This document shows, piece by piece, positions 1 to 10,749 of a stretch of DNA of 64,000 nt. Under the pieces are notes generated by a model. The model was not told the origin of the DNA. It searched no databases and saw only the letters and a program-made list of their open reading frames with translations. The position numbers and the translations under genes were made by a program. The stretch spans positions 1 to 64,000 of the forward strand of contig JAPEVF010000095.1 of NCBI GenBank assembly GCA_029747585.1, given 5' to 3'. The stretch's first letter is position 1; each line of letters starts with the position of its first letter. The DNA is from Pleurotus djamor (Eukaryota; Basidiomycota; Agaricomycetes; Agaricales; Pleurotaceae).

Positions 1-950
1 TCCCGCCGCCGGACGATCTGTTGTTGTCTTCAGACATTGAGAAAGTGGGCACAAATGTTNGATGGTGAATGTTAAACGCAGGACGCGCGACGCCGCGTCA
101 GACCCACAGCCACCACGATACCGTACATGACTCAGGAGAGCTAGCTTAGGGGCATTGTAGTTCAATTNGGGGTCCCGTTGGACCAACGGAAGCGACTGGT
201 CGGAGACAATGGTTTCAACAAGGGGGAAGAGAGAGGTCATCTCGATGGTACTTGCATAGCCATAAGTTGTTCTTCAACGATTATGACACAAACAATGATA
301 CGCTTAAGATACGCGGCTGCTAGTGACCGAGCTTTTGGGGTCGGTCTCAAATAACGCCCCCGCATCGCTCGGGTACTCATGTCCACTCTGTTCTGCGCGG
401 TCACTTTTTTGGCGTGTTCAAATTCGATAATTATGCGGCAACGCCCCTCCTACATTTTCGGATACCGATTCAACTGGAATTAGTTGACGTCGGGCTGTCC
501 CTGTTCAGAGGCACAGTCGTGATGGATCCATCGCAGAGCTCAGACACAGACAGCCTCCAATCAGACTGATGATGCGATCATCGCGAGGAATTCTAAACTA
601 GGATATCGATGCAAGTCTTGACAGTTTGAGGGAGCTTCAGAAATTTTCAATGAATCGGTAGATGAGGCGACGGCGTCAATACAACAGCGGTCGCAGACGT
701 GAATACGGGCAATTTCCGACCCATTCGACTGTGCCTAATTGCATTTATCGGTAACAGTGAGTCGGTGTGTAGAACACGGGCTCGAAGTCTGGAGCAAGAT
801 CTTGAGCTCAAGGTTCAATGAGAGAAACCGACGGGCGCCAGATGACATAAGGATGCTTAGACGCTGAGTATACGCCTGCCCTAAAGCGAGCATCGATGGT
901 GCAGAGCCAACGACGTCCAGCACGAAAATTTGTCTCCCTCATCACACACC
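1..950. other. Leading intergenic region upstream of eIF3a
   Basis: No coding region is recognisable here. Short open frames exist on both strands but show no family resemblance and no exon-like continuity. Isolated N occur at 60 and 168. The last few hundred bases presumably hold the promoter and 5' leader of the eIF3a gene, but I see no clear TATA box. Confidence 0.5.
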
Positions 951-3900
951 ATGGCGCCCTCATCACGGCCGGAAACAGTTCTAAAACAGGCAGAAGGCCT
1001 CGTTTCTGTTGGGCAAACCCATGCCGCCCTCCAATCACTTACGGAAATGTTCTCCTCGAAAAAATTCCGATCGACTCCCCTCGCTTCATTGGAACCGATA
1101 ATGCACCGCTTCGTCGAGCTATGCGTTGAAATGCGTAAAGGAAGGACGGCCAAGGAAGGCCTCATGCAATACAAAAATATCGCTCAGAATACCAGCGTGC
1201 AGAGTATAGAGAGCGTGATCACGAGATTTGTTGAGTTGTCAGACAAGAAGGTTAGGGAAGCCCAGGAGAAAGCTGCAATCAAGGTGGCTCTGGACGTGGA
1301 CGATTTGGAGGCCAGTGAAACGCCTGAGAGCATACTGCTCGGCGCGGTCAGTGGTGATCAGAGCAAAGACCGGACGGATAGAGCGTTGGTCACACCATGG
1401 CTTAAATTCCTGTGGGAGAGCTATAGAACGTCGTTGGAGACGTTGAAAAACAACGCCCGGCTCGAGGCAATATACCAGGTGAGCCGCTAAGTTATCAACA
1501 TAATACTGGAGCGCTGACTTCTGTGATAGCAAATCGCTCAACAAGCATTCAAATTCTGCTTGAAGTACCAACGCAAGGTTGAATTCCGTCGACTATGCGA
1601 GACCCTTCGCCTCCATCTCGCTAATGTTGCGAAGTATTCACATCAAACACATTCTATCAACCTTTCAGACGCCGACACCCTCCAACACCATCTCGATACC
1701 CGCTTCGCCCAATTGAATGCCTCGGTTGAGCTCGAGCTATGGCAAGAAGCTTTCCGATCCGTCGAAGATGTCCACAACCTCCTTACGATGGCCAAGAAAG
1801 CACCTCGACCTGCAATGATGGCCAACTACTACGAAAAGCTGACCAAAATATTCTTGATGAGTGGCAACGCACTGTATCATGCCGCAGCATGGGGGCGATA
1901 CTATGCCGTGGTGACGAGTATTGGCGGCAAGACGCCGGAGGAAATGAGCCGTTTGGCGGGACAGGTCCTCGTAAGCGCTCTGGCGGTTCCGGTAGGCCTC
2001 CAGGTCGAGGAGGAGGTGAAGGGCAAGAGTGCTCGGTTAAGTGCATTGATCGGTCTCACGAAGGTGCCCACGCGTTCTGGTCTACTGAAGGATGCTGTGA
2101 GTCGCTTTTAAATATATTCAACCCATATCCTTCTAACACAATCGATAGCTCTCGCGAGATGTCCTCAGGCTTGCACCAGAATCAATAAAATCCTTGTACA
2201 ACATCCTTGAAGTCACCTTCGATCCTTTGTCCTTATGCTCTTCAATTTCGCCGCTCTTTCAGAGTCTTTTGGAAGATACTTCATACGCTCCTTATCTTCC
2301 TCTCCTTCAACGTGCTCTCCTGTCCCGCCTACTTTCCCAGCTCTCACAGGTCTATTCGACGATCAAAATTTCACAACTTCATGATCTCATCAACCCTCTG
2401 AAGGAGTTCAGTGTTGGACCGACGTTTGATGAGGTTCAAGTCGAAGCTTACGTCATGGGCTGCGCACGAAGGGGTGAACTCGCCATCCGCGTAGACCATG
2501 CTGCTGGTAGCATATCCTTTGTTGACGATGCATTTGGCTCCAGTGAAGAAGCCAGTACTTCTGCATCAGCTTCAACTTCCACTTGGGAGTCCCGAGTTCA
2601 ACCCTCGACGTCGGAGCTCGTCCGCACTCGCCTCTCTTCCATTGCCACATGTCTTCACAAATCTCTCCTCGTCATCGAACCTCCCTTACCTTCTCCATCG
2701 AAAGAAGAACAGCAAGAGAAGGTCGCGCACCTGGTTGCTGCTGCTCAAACAGAGCGCAAGGCTCTCCAAGTCAGGCGCGCATTGGTAGCCAGGAGGAGAG
2801 AACTTTTAAGTGAGTTATCCGTCCGGAAGGAGAAGGAAGAGTCGAGTCGAAAGGCGGAAGTGGCTAGAAAGGCCAAGGAGGAGGAGGACCGCCGAACGCG
2901 CGAGGAAATCCGACGCAGAGAGCGAGAGCGAACTCAGCGTGAAATTGAGACCATTCGTGCCGATGAAGCCAAGAAGCTGGCCATGGCCATGGTCGAGCGC
3001 GGTCAACTCAAGGGCGTCGATGTCGATAACATGGAGAATCTCGACCAAGAGAACTTGATATCCATCCAAGTCGCGCAAATCGAAAAGGAGAAGAAAGAGT
3101 TGAACGAACGCTTGCGTGTTGTATCGAAACGCTTGGATCATATGGAGCGTGCTTACAGGAAGGATGAACGTCCTCTTTTGGCACAGGACTACGAACGTCA
3201 ACNAAAAACACGACCGGGAGGCTTTCATCACAATCCAGCAGACTATCAAAGAAGAAGCGAAACGCGGTCATGAAGAGAATGTTGCCACGAAGGCTCGGTT
3301 ATCCCGAATGATGGAAGACTTCCAACTGAGACGAGATGCTCTTCTTGCGAAGAAGAACGAAGAGTTTGCAAGGAAGAAAGAGGCGGCCCAGCGCAAGATC
3401 GACGAGGAGAAGGCTAAGAGGTTGAAGGCCGTTTCTTTGCAATGGGAAGAAGAGAAGAAGAAGCACGAGGAGGAGGAGAGAATCAGGAAGGAGCAAGAAG
3501 AAGAAGAGGCTCGCCTTGCTGCTGGTATGTCTTTGATATCTGTTTTCTTGAATCGCTCGCTAATCGTTCTGTAGAACGCAGAGAAGAAGAAGAGCGTCGC
3601 CGCGCTGCAGAAGAGGAGGCCCGTGCTGCCGTCGAGGCAGCGAAACGTGAAGAGGAAGAAAAACGTGCTGCTCTCCGCAAAGCTCGTGAGGAGGAGCGTG
3701 CCAAGCTTGATGAGCAAGCCCGTCTCCAACGACAACGCGAGGAGGAAGCCGAAGCTCGCCGTGCAAACCGTCAAGCAGAGAAGGCTGCTCCACCTGCTCG
3801 AAAGCCCATCTTTGGCTCCAGAGAAAACGGCAAGGACGACAGTGGAGGTGGGGTTTGGAGACGATCAACCCCAGTCAACACAGTGCCGCCGACACCCACA

Positions 3901-4152
3901 CGTGCCTCTGCCAACGGTCCCCCTCCTCGCTCGGAAAGCCCTGCCCCTGGTCCGGGAGCTCCCAGAAAATACACGCCGGGAGCTTTCCGCGCTGCTCGCG
4001 AAGCTGGTAACCCGGCCCCCGCATCTAGGAGTTCTGCTGCTGCTGCCTCCGGCGGTTCGCGTCCCGCGTCTCCTGCCCCGACCAAGGCAGATGACGACGG
4101 CTTCCAAACAGTTGAGAAGAAGGTTTATAGGCCTAGGCAACTGCGCGGATGA
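951..4152 (+). CDS. TIF32: Eukaryotic translation initiation factor 3 subunit A
   Basis: Largest scaffold subunit of eIF3, which binds the 40S ribosome and helps mRNA recruitment and scanning in the cytoplasm. Four exons fit GT-AG rules: 951-1478, 1530-2096, 2149-3524 and 3575-4152, giving about 1015 residues. The N-terminus ([16 protein letters not shown]) and the helical repeats leading to a PCI-type region ([29 protein letters not shown]) are typical of eIF3a. The C-terminal half is a long charged coiled coil rich in Glu, Arg and Lys, followed by a low-complexity Pro/Ala/Ser tail ending in RPRQLRG. The first ATG matching the family start is at 951. The N at 3203 behaves as one surplus base: omitting it restores the coiled-coil frame (Arg-Gln-Gln-Lys-His-Asp), while keeping it runs into unrelated sequence. 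Family assignment is secure. Confidence 0.95.
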
Positions 4153-4872
4153 GTTATTGCAACTTGATTGTACAATATTTCACGACGCGATCTATGTAAT
4201 GCTTTCGATTAATTTCTAATGCTCCTGCTCCATTTTCTCAGTTGACTGTTCAGACCCGGGCTTATTAGGACCTAGCGTGTATTTTCCTTCTTATCTGGAA
4301 GGAACAACTCACACTCACTGCGCCCCTTGTCCCAGATCACAAAACGATCCTGTTTACTGCCGCCGTTTCATATGATCCTGGACCCAATTCACTTCGTTGT
4401 CATACAATCTGCGCGCCGCAACATCCCCATCCACACTTTGCATGGAACTTGTGTCGATCTCTCCCTCTGGCATCTCCCCTTTACGGCCCCTTAGCAACGA
4501 AAGTCTCCACCGTAGATTTGCAAGCCACTCCCCTCATGGCCCACTCTCCAAATGTGGACGATCTCCCCAAGCAAGTATCGACGTTGTTGACGCGTTTAGA
4601 CGTCGAAGCATCGCTCACAGGGATCCACCACCAATCCACATCAACATCGTGAGTGGTCCTTCGCCCGGATTGCCACCTGTGACTTGATGCCGTCACGGAG
4701 CCTTCGCCGCCTTACCCATTTCAGTAAAAGATCGACTGCGAGATGTAGTGGCATTTCATAGCGTAACACACATGTTTGAATATCCCTTACTTACTTCTGC
4801 GTCTAGTATAACAGATGTTATGACTCTCTTTCTAGCTAGGCACCCCACCCCAAGTTACCCCCCCCCATCAAT

Positions 4873-6532
4873 ATGCACAACCTCGTACTTCCAAACTCGA
4901 ATCCTTCTTGCGCGACTTTTGATTCCTCTCTCACTCTTCAGCCTTCGGCGAGCAGGACTTTCGATGAAACCAACCTTTCAAGATCTCACCTTGGACCAGT
5001 CCCTTCGACCGCCACTCTCGAGAAAGGCTGTCAAACTCGTACGCCATGGGACGGTTATGCAGAGGATGACCTCCCAGAGAAAGGTCAAGGAAAGCTTGTA
5101 CGCAACATAAGGCACCAAGTTTTCTCTCTTTACCATCGCNTTTTTTGGCCTGGCCTTCGCTGCGAATATTGCCATCCTTATCGCCGTTCTTGTCAAAGGC
5201 GAAGCCAATTCGCTGAAGCTTGCTCAGATAGTGATAGCCAACTTGTTTTGTGCTGTCTTGATGCGTCAAGAGTATGTTGTCAACGCGTTCTTTACTGTAT
5301 GTTGTGCAGTGCCTTCATCGTACGTCTCGGAGAAAAGGTGCTGCTTTTCGCTTCAGCGTCATCCCCACTCCTACTGACTTTCGAATAGGTCTCTCTTGCG
5401 ACCCTGGTAGTCACATACATCGTTTTGTCGGTCATCATAGCTATCACGTTCTTTGCTTATCCCGCGATACGAGCTTCGAAGCACGACACCTTTGAGCGTA
5501 CTCATCGATTCCTTGGATGGACCTGTACCGCGATTGTATGGGCGCAGGTACCGTCCCCTCATCCCCACAAGGGTATTCTTCCTACTCACCACTTTTCTAG
5601 GTCGTCCTTCTTACCAACGATTTTAAACCGCCGAACCAGACCTTAGGCTCCTCTCTGGTCAAAGCTCCCTCATTCTGGCTTCTATTGATCATAACTTGCT
5701 CAATCATTCTACCGTGGCTGCGACTTAGAAAAGTACCCGTTCGAGCAGAAGTTCTATCTCCCCATGCCATCCGAATATACTTCGATCACAGTAAGCAACA
5801 TCAACTTTCTGCGGGTGATGCATGTTTATTCCAGCTCGTCCCGCCAGTCACACCAGAGATTGGCACTTCCACTCGGCTTTCCGACAGCCCTCTGTTAGAA
5901 TGGCATAGCTTTGCGAATATACCAATAGAAGGTGTGAAAGGCTACTCCCTCGTGGTATCTCGCGCTGGTGACTGGACGTCGAAACATATCGATCACCCAC
6001 CCAAAAAGCTCTGGGTCCGCGGTATCCCAGCCTACGGAGTGCTGCGCATCATCCCTATCTTCCGCAGAATCGTCCTTGTAGCAACAGGGAGTGGGATTGG
6101 GCCATGTATGGCATCTGTTTTGGAGCGACGGATCCCTATCAAACTGCTTTGGACTTCGCCTGACGTCAGGGGGACCTTTGGTGACGAACTGGTCGACTCC
6201 ATTCTCACAGCTTCACCTGATGCTGTTATCTATGGTGTGTTGAGCGCATCATATCGTTGCCAACATTGACTGAATGAGTTTGATCAGATACACGCAAGTA
6301 CGGCAAACCTGACATGGTCAAGCTGACATATAAAATGGTTCGAGACTTTGACGCGGAAGCTGTGTGCATCATCTCAAACCAGAAACTCACGAGCAAAGTC
6401 GTATACGGCATGATGAGCCGGGGTATTCCAGCATTCGGGGCTATATGGGACTCTTGCGCTTGCCTGTGCCGAACGAACAATCCAATCGCTCTGTATCGTG
6501 TGTACTATGTATTATTTTTAGCTTTACATTAA
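4873..6532 (+). CDS. TmpA-like integral membrane flavoprotein (ferredoxin-reductase-type)
   Basis: Resembles the fungal TmpA group: N-terminal membrane segments followed by an FAD/NAD(P)-binding reductase-like module. Visible parts are a transmembrane helix near 5150-5260 (LAFAANIAILIAVLV), a second (VSLATLVVTYIVLSVIIAIT) from 5390, a third near 5670-5710 (WLLLIITCSIILPW), and the nucleotide-binding stretch VLVATGSGIGPCM near 6075-6115. The C-terminal motif RGIPAFGAIWDS is followed by about 23 extra residues before the stop. Introns lie at about 5548-5601 and 6234-6288. The N at 5140 acts as a surplus base inside the first membrane helix. The start is uncertain; an upstream exon around 4536-4648 (MAHSPNVDD...) with a good GTGAGT donor is possible but does not join in frame in my hands. 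The histidine-containing membrane segment I expect between the first two helices seems absent. The family call rests on recalled similarity. Confidence 0.6.
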
Positions 6533-7060
6533 AGACGACACAATACCAAAGCAAAGTAATTATACCCCTGTGGGGGAAGCGAGCTACCCAATACCAAAGA
6601 AGATACTGATACTGCCAGGAACGCAAAAGGTACGAAGAAAGCACCGAATTCGTTGCCCAGCTATGATAGTTGATGATGCAATGGAAAAGCCCTCGTAAAG
6701 ATTAACATTGGTCTGAGTTGAGGCAGTAACAAGACGTATCCTAAGGTACCTTCAGACGAGAGAGACGAGAACATTCTATCGTAACAATGGAAAAAATGCA
6801 TATGGGGGACTCTTGATTTGTATTCATGATTTTCGTGGTATGAAAAGAAAGCGTGAAGAGAACAAAATATGTGTAATTGAGGGATGTGAATGTGATGATG
6901 GATGAATATGTTGAGAGGAAGGAAACGGAATGAGACCAGACGAGACAAACAGCGATGAAGCGAAAGCCTGTATACACAGATGTGACATCGATGGGAAAGG
7001 AAAACAGCGAACACGATGTGGGACTTGCTGGGTCACAAGTGCGTCGATGGGACCGAACGA
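6533..7060. other. Convergent intergenic region
   Basis: This is the shared 3' region between the TmpA-like gene (+) and CDK1 (-). No coding region is recognised. It probably contains both 3' untranslated regions. Confidence 0.5.
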
Positions 7061-8923
7061 TCAAGCTTTGTAGTCGGCGAAGTAGGGGTGAAGGAGGGCA
7101 CGTTTCGCTAGAGGAGACCTCAATGCTCAATCGCCGTGCTATAGAGCAAAAGGACGAACCTGAGATGCGCTTCGCGGAATCATACGTAAGGGTTTTCTAG
7201 GAGACGCATTTGAGAAAAGAACACTGGGACGGAAAACATTGACGGGTTGCATATACCTTGAGCATGTCGAGTCCATCTTCATCGAGGGCGTCAACGATAC
7301 GAGAGAGATCTTGCTGGGACCATTGAGGGAACGAGGCCTTATAATCAGGCAGCTGGCTAACACCAGGCCAACTTTCTTCACTGGGTGTCCCAAGGATCCT
7401 GTCAAACAGGTCCCCTTAATTGGGGGAACAGTAGAGTAACTCGAGCAGAGATGCTAACCTGAAAATCTTGAAAATTTGGTCGATTTCAGAGTCACCGGGG
7501 AAGAGGGGATGGCCGTGCATGGCCATTTCAGCAAAGATACAACCGACCGACCACATGTCGATTGCCGTTGAGTAGTGGCGCGAACCCAGGAGAACCTCTG
7601 GGGCTCGGTACCAAAGGGTGACAACCTACAAGGAAAGGTGTCAATAACAAGCATTAGCATGGGCGTCAGAAACCGACCTCATGAGTGTAAGTTCGCATCG
7701 GGATACCGAAAGCACGAGCAAGACCAAAATCTGCCAATTTCAGGTTGTCATCTCTATCAATGAGCAGATTTTGAGGCTTCAAGTCGCGATGGAGGATACG
7801 ATGGGCATGGCAGTACAAGAGGCCCGAGTTGAGTTGATGGGTGAATTTCTGTCAAGAGAACACGATCAATGATACGGAACGATGGGCCGCTAGGCACCGT
7901 GATGAATGATGGCAGGGTCACGTGGGTGGAATATTTTGGCGTCGAGGTATCTTGCGCCGGATGGAAGCCATGCGACAACAACAGACGGCCAAGGGTATCG
8001 GTAGATGAACCAGACCATCCAAAACCCCGTCGGAAGGCCTTGCACCGGGCTCTGCTCATGCGGCGCATAAGGCATCTCCATCCAGGTCACGGGCCGAATA
8101 AGAACGCGTATGCGTATGCGCTTTAAAAGGCCNAAAAAACGCGTCCATCACGCGTCAGAGCCCACGCGCGTCACCAAACGACAGATTTATAGCACAACAA
8201 TAGGGAACCAAGAGGGTTACAACAAAGAAGCATTCCGATGATGCGGTGAAAGTGTGATGTTGGTGCGGCTTACCTTGAGCAGGGCAGGTGATAAAGGCGT
8301 GTTGCGCTGATTTCCATTTTCCATGTAGCGCTTGAGATCGACATCTAGGAATTCAAAGACAAGGTAGAGCTTCTGGTCTGCATGCACGATGTCGAGCAGC
8401 CTGTGCAGTTAGGGTTGGAATTCGGTTTCGTATGGCATGGGAATGTGGTGGCGCGATGTAGCAACAATAACATAAGTTTGTTCAGTCAATTTGACAAGCG
8501 GGGGAGACACGGAAATACGCACTTGACGATGTTCACGTCGCGCAACTCCTTCAGCAAGCTAATTTCTCGGATGGCGGTACTTGGCACGCCCTCATCTTCG
8601 GCTTCCAGTCGGATTTTCTTAAGCGCGACTATTTGATTGGAAGTCACATCTCGCGCCTTGTAGACAACACCGTAAGTTCCTACAAGATCAACGTCGTGGT
8701 CAGCCACGGTCAAATGAGAGAAGCCCAAGGGCCTTGAAAGCAAAAATGACGCACCTTCGCCTAGAATGCGGTCAGAAGCACTTCAGATGGCCATCGTCGA
8801 AAGAGACGAGTAATCGATGATAACGCACCAATCTTCTCGATTTTAGCGTAGCTAGACAAGGGATCTGCCCCATCAGCTTATACTGCAAGAAACAGTTGGT
8901 GTAGGGGTCGCTGACCGATCCAT
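7061..8923 (-). CDS. CDK1: Cyclin-dependent kinase 1 (Cdc2/Cdc28)
   Basis: Serine/threonine kinase that drives the G1/S and G2/M transitions when bound to cyclin. Ten exons, all with GT-AG borders, in order: 8923-8916, 8851-8829, 8760-8755, 8679-8523, 8400-8274, 7848-7678, 7625-7459, 7398-7257, 7196-7160 and 7107-7061. They sum to 885 nt, exactly 294 residues plus stop, the usual CDK1 size. Visible motifs: the Gly-rich loop [12 protein letters not shown] with Thr-Tyr inhibitory sites, catalytic Lys in VALKKIRL, the hallmark PSTAIRE helix ([16 protein letters not shown]), [19 protein letters not shown], and [19 protein letters not shown]. Exon 3 is only six bases (GCGAAG) and encodes part of the Gly-rich loop. 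The fifth intron (8273-7849) is 425 nt, several times longer than the others, and carries a cluster of ACGCGT sites. Confidence 0.97.
8104..8155. promoter_or_regulatory. Cluster of three ACGCGT (MCB-like) sites in a CDK1 intron
   Basis: Three perfect ACGCGT hexamers lie at 8104-8109, 8139-8144 and 8150-8155, with a near match ACGCGCGT at 8164-8171, inside the long fifth intron of CDK1. ACGCGT is the MluI cell-cycle box bound by the MBF (Mbp1-Swi6) regulator in fungi. The motif and its clustering are seen directly; a regulatory role in this organism is inferred. Confidence 0.4.
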
Positions 8924-10208
8924 CCTTTCCAAGTCTTTGTGAAGATGAAGAGGTGTCTTCTAAGCGAGGTGCTGGGTGCTTTCCGCGGCACAATGTGGTG
9001 GTGGTCGGAGAGGTGGAGGACCAGGATAAGGCGATGGATATCAGATACGCGCGGGCGTTGCCAGGGGCGATGGTGGGCGTCGTCTGGAGTTGGGAGTGTG
9101 GGGGACGAGTCTGCGTTTTTGACCAATTTGGGCCTTTTATGTACAGCTGCACAGCCACAGCCATTTGTAGGCTTCCGGTGACAGCAAGTCATTTCAAATC
9201 CTCGCGTCCATCCATCAAATGGTTCTGAACCCACTTTATTGTCTATACCTTGTTTTGGAGTAATGCATCATCACTGAGCCGAAACGCTTCCATTTGTGCT
9301 TGCAGGGAAGGTCACAGGCTATATTTGACGTGGTATAAGCTTCACTTGGAACGTTATCGTACTGACAATTCACCTCCAAACCGAGTAGTATAAAGCACCA
9401 TATTGCACACTATTCGTTTTTGCGACGTTGCTATGCGTTGCGTGACTAGACCTGAGGCCTGAAAGAACTTAAGACTGAGTATGAGACAGGGGCCTCCTGA
9501 TGAATGGCCCTTCGTTATTTTTTTTTTTTTCAATTTTCAGGCTTATGGTCACGCAGGCTTGCCGCAGAACTGTGTATGTTAATCGATTGTTGAAGCTAAT
9601 CTCGCAAGCTTCAATTTCTCTCTTTCTGTTAGGGCCACTTCAATGGCGACGTAACCGCCTCTGCACAGTACACACGTAAGATACAGTCTATACGATGCAT
9701 ACGACCTGGTATTTCTCGGGAATAGCATAAAAATGGTGCAAAAGCAGATGTGATCTAGTCTCATCCTCCTTCGAGAGGAACTCTGAGGGCTTATGGACGA
9801 ACTCCTTGAGTACCCCTGCTACCCCTAGGTCACGATGTTCGTGATCGACTGGCCTAACCGCGCCGGGTTGACAATGGTGTCTCTCACCTTCGCCACCACC
9901 ATCATCTTATCCTTACCGCCCGATCGACCTGTCTGCACATACATCCCAGCCGATGGTGAAGCCAGTATCTACCATCTGAATCATATACCCAAGAGCACCG
10001 CGGCACTGTAGCCTCCTGGCGTCGTATTTTGGTAGCAGTGCCCCTTGAATTCATTGATCCGAAGTGGATGACGCGTTAGTATCATGTTATTACAACTTTA
10101 CCAAACTTTGTTGATGAGTTTTCACCTTCAGGTCATCAATAGGTCATGGTGGTTATCTTAGACCGTAGCAATTCGAACCGAGATTCATAAACCCAAGCGT
10201 ACGGTTTC
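8924..10208. other. Intergenic region between CDK1 and secreted-protein copy A
   Basis: No supported gene. The first few hundred bases are the divergent 5' leader and promoter of CDK1. A poly-T run lies near 9520. A 58-codon open frame at 9835-10011 has no recognisable features and is not called. Confidence 0.45.
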
Positions 10209-10603
10209 CTAGCGTTTCGCCTGAATCAATGTTCACAGTTCGACGAATGGTTTCGTCGCGCGACCTGCACGGTGCTATACCTTCGGCAACAAGTTGCCTT
10301 GCGATAGCAACTAACCGGGGGACTTGGCCGGCAGTTCCTCGCCGTGAACATGAAGTTGTACGTAGTTGGAAACAGATACTGCGGGTCGTGACTGATTTTT
10401 CCGCTCTCTCTGCAACGTAGCATGTCTTTTGTGCAAGGGGCAACCGTTGGGGCTCATTGATCCATCACTTAGACGGTGTCATCATGTGCTATTTTTATCT
10501 TCTTGCAGATACGCAAGTTGAAACCTACCTTGCCGCTCATTGCATTCATGATGGCACTGTGTGTCTTCGGCAGCGACATCGCACAGGAAGGGGAGAGGGT
10601 AGG

Positions 10604-10612
10604 TATATAAAA
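10604..10612 (+). promoter_or_regulatory. TATA box of secreted-protein copy A
   Basis: TATATAAAA lies about 140 bases before the start codon and is followed by a pyrimidine-rich leader (CTTACCC..., CCTCTTTT...), typical of strongly expressed fungal genes. The inverted copy B has TATAAATG at the matching position (about 31103-31110, minus strand). Confidence 0.5.
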
Positions 10613-10749
10613 ACAGTGTATCCCTTACCCTTCGAGTTCTCCATCCTGGTCGATCTCTTGGTGCTGGTCACTAATACCCACTTCCCATTCCCTCTTTTAA
10701 CGCTCCTCACCTACCTTCCCTAACCCCACCGACGTCTCTTTGAATCGCC

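Noticed and set aside
9835..10011. 58-codon plus-strand open frame (MFVIDWPNRAG...)
   Set aside because: No signal peptide, no motif, no neighbouring exon; length is expected by chance.
10160..10185. tRNA B-box-like GGTTCGAAT on the minus strand
   Set aside because: No matching A box, no cloverleaf stems and no terminal pairing could be formed.
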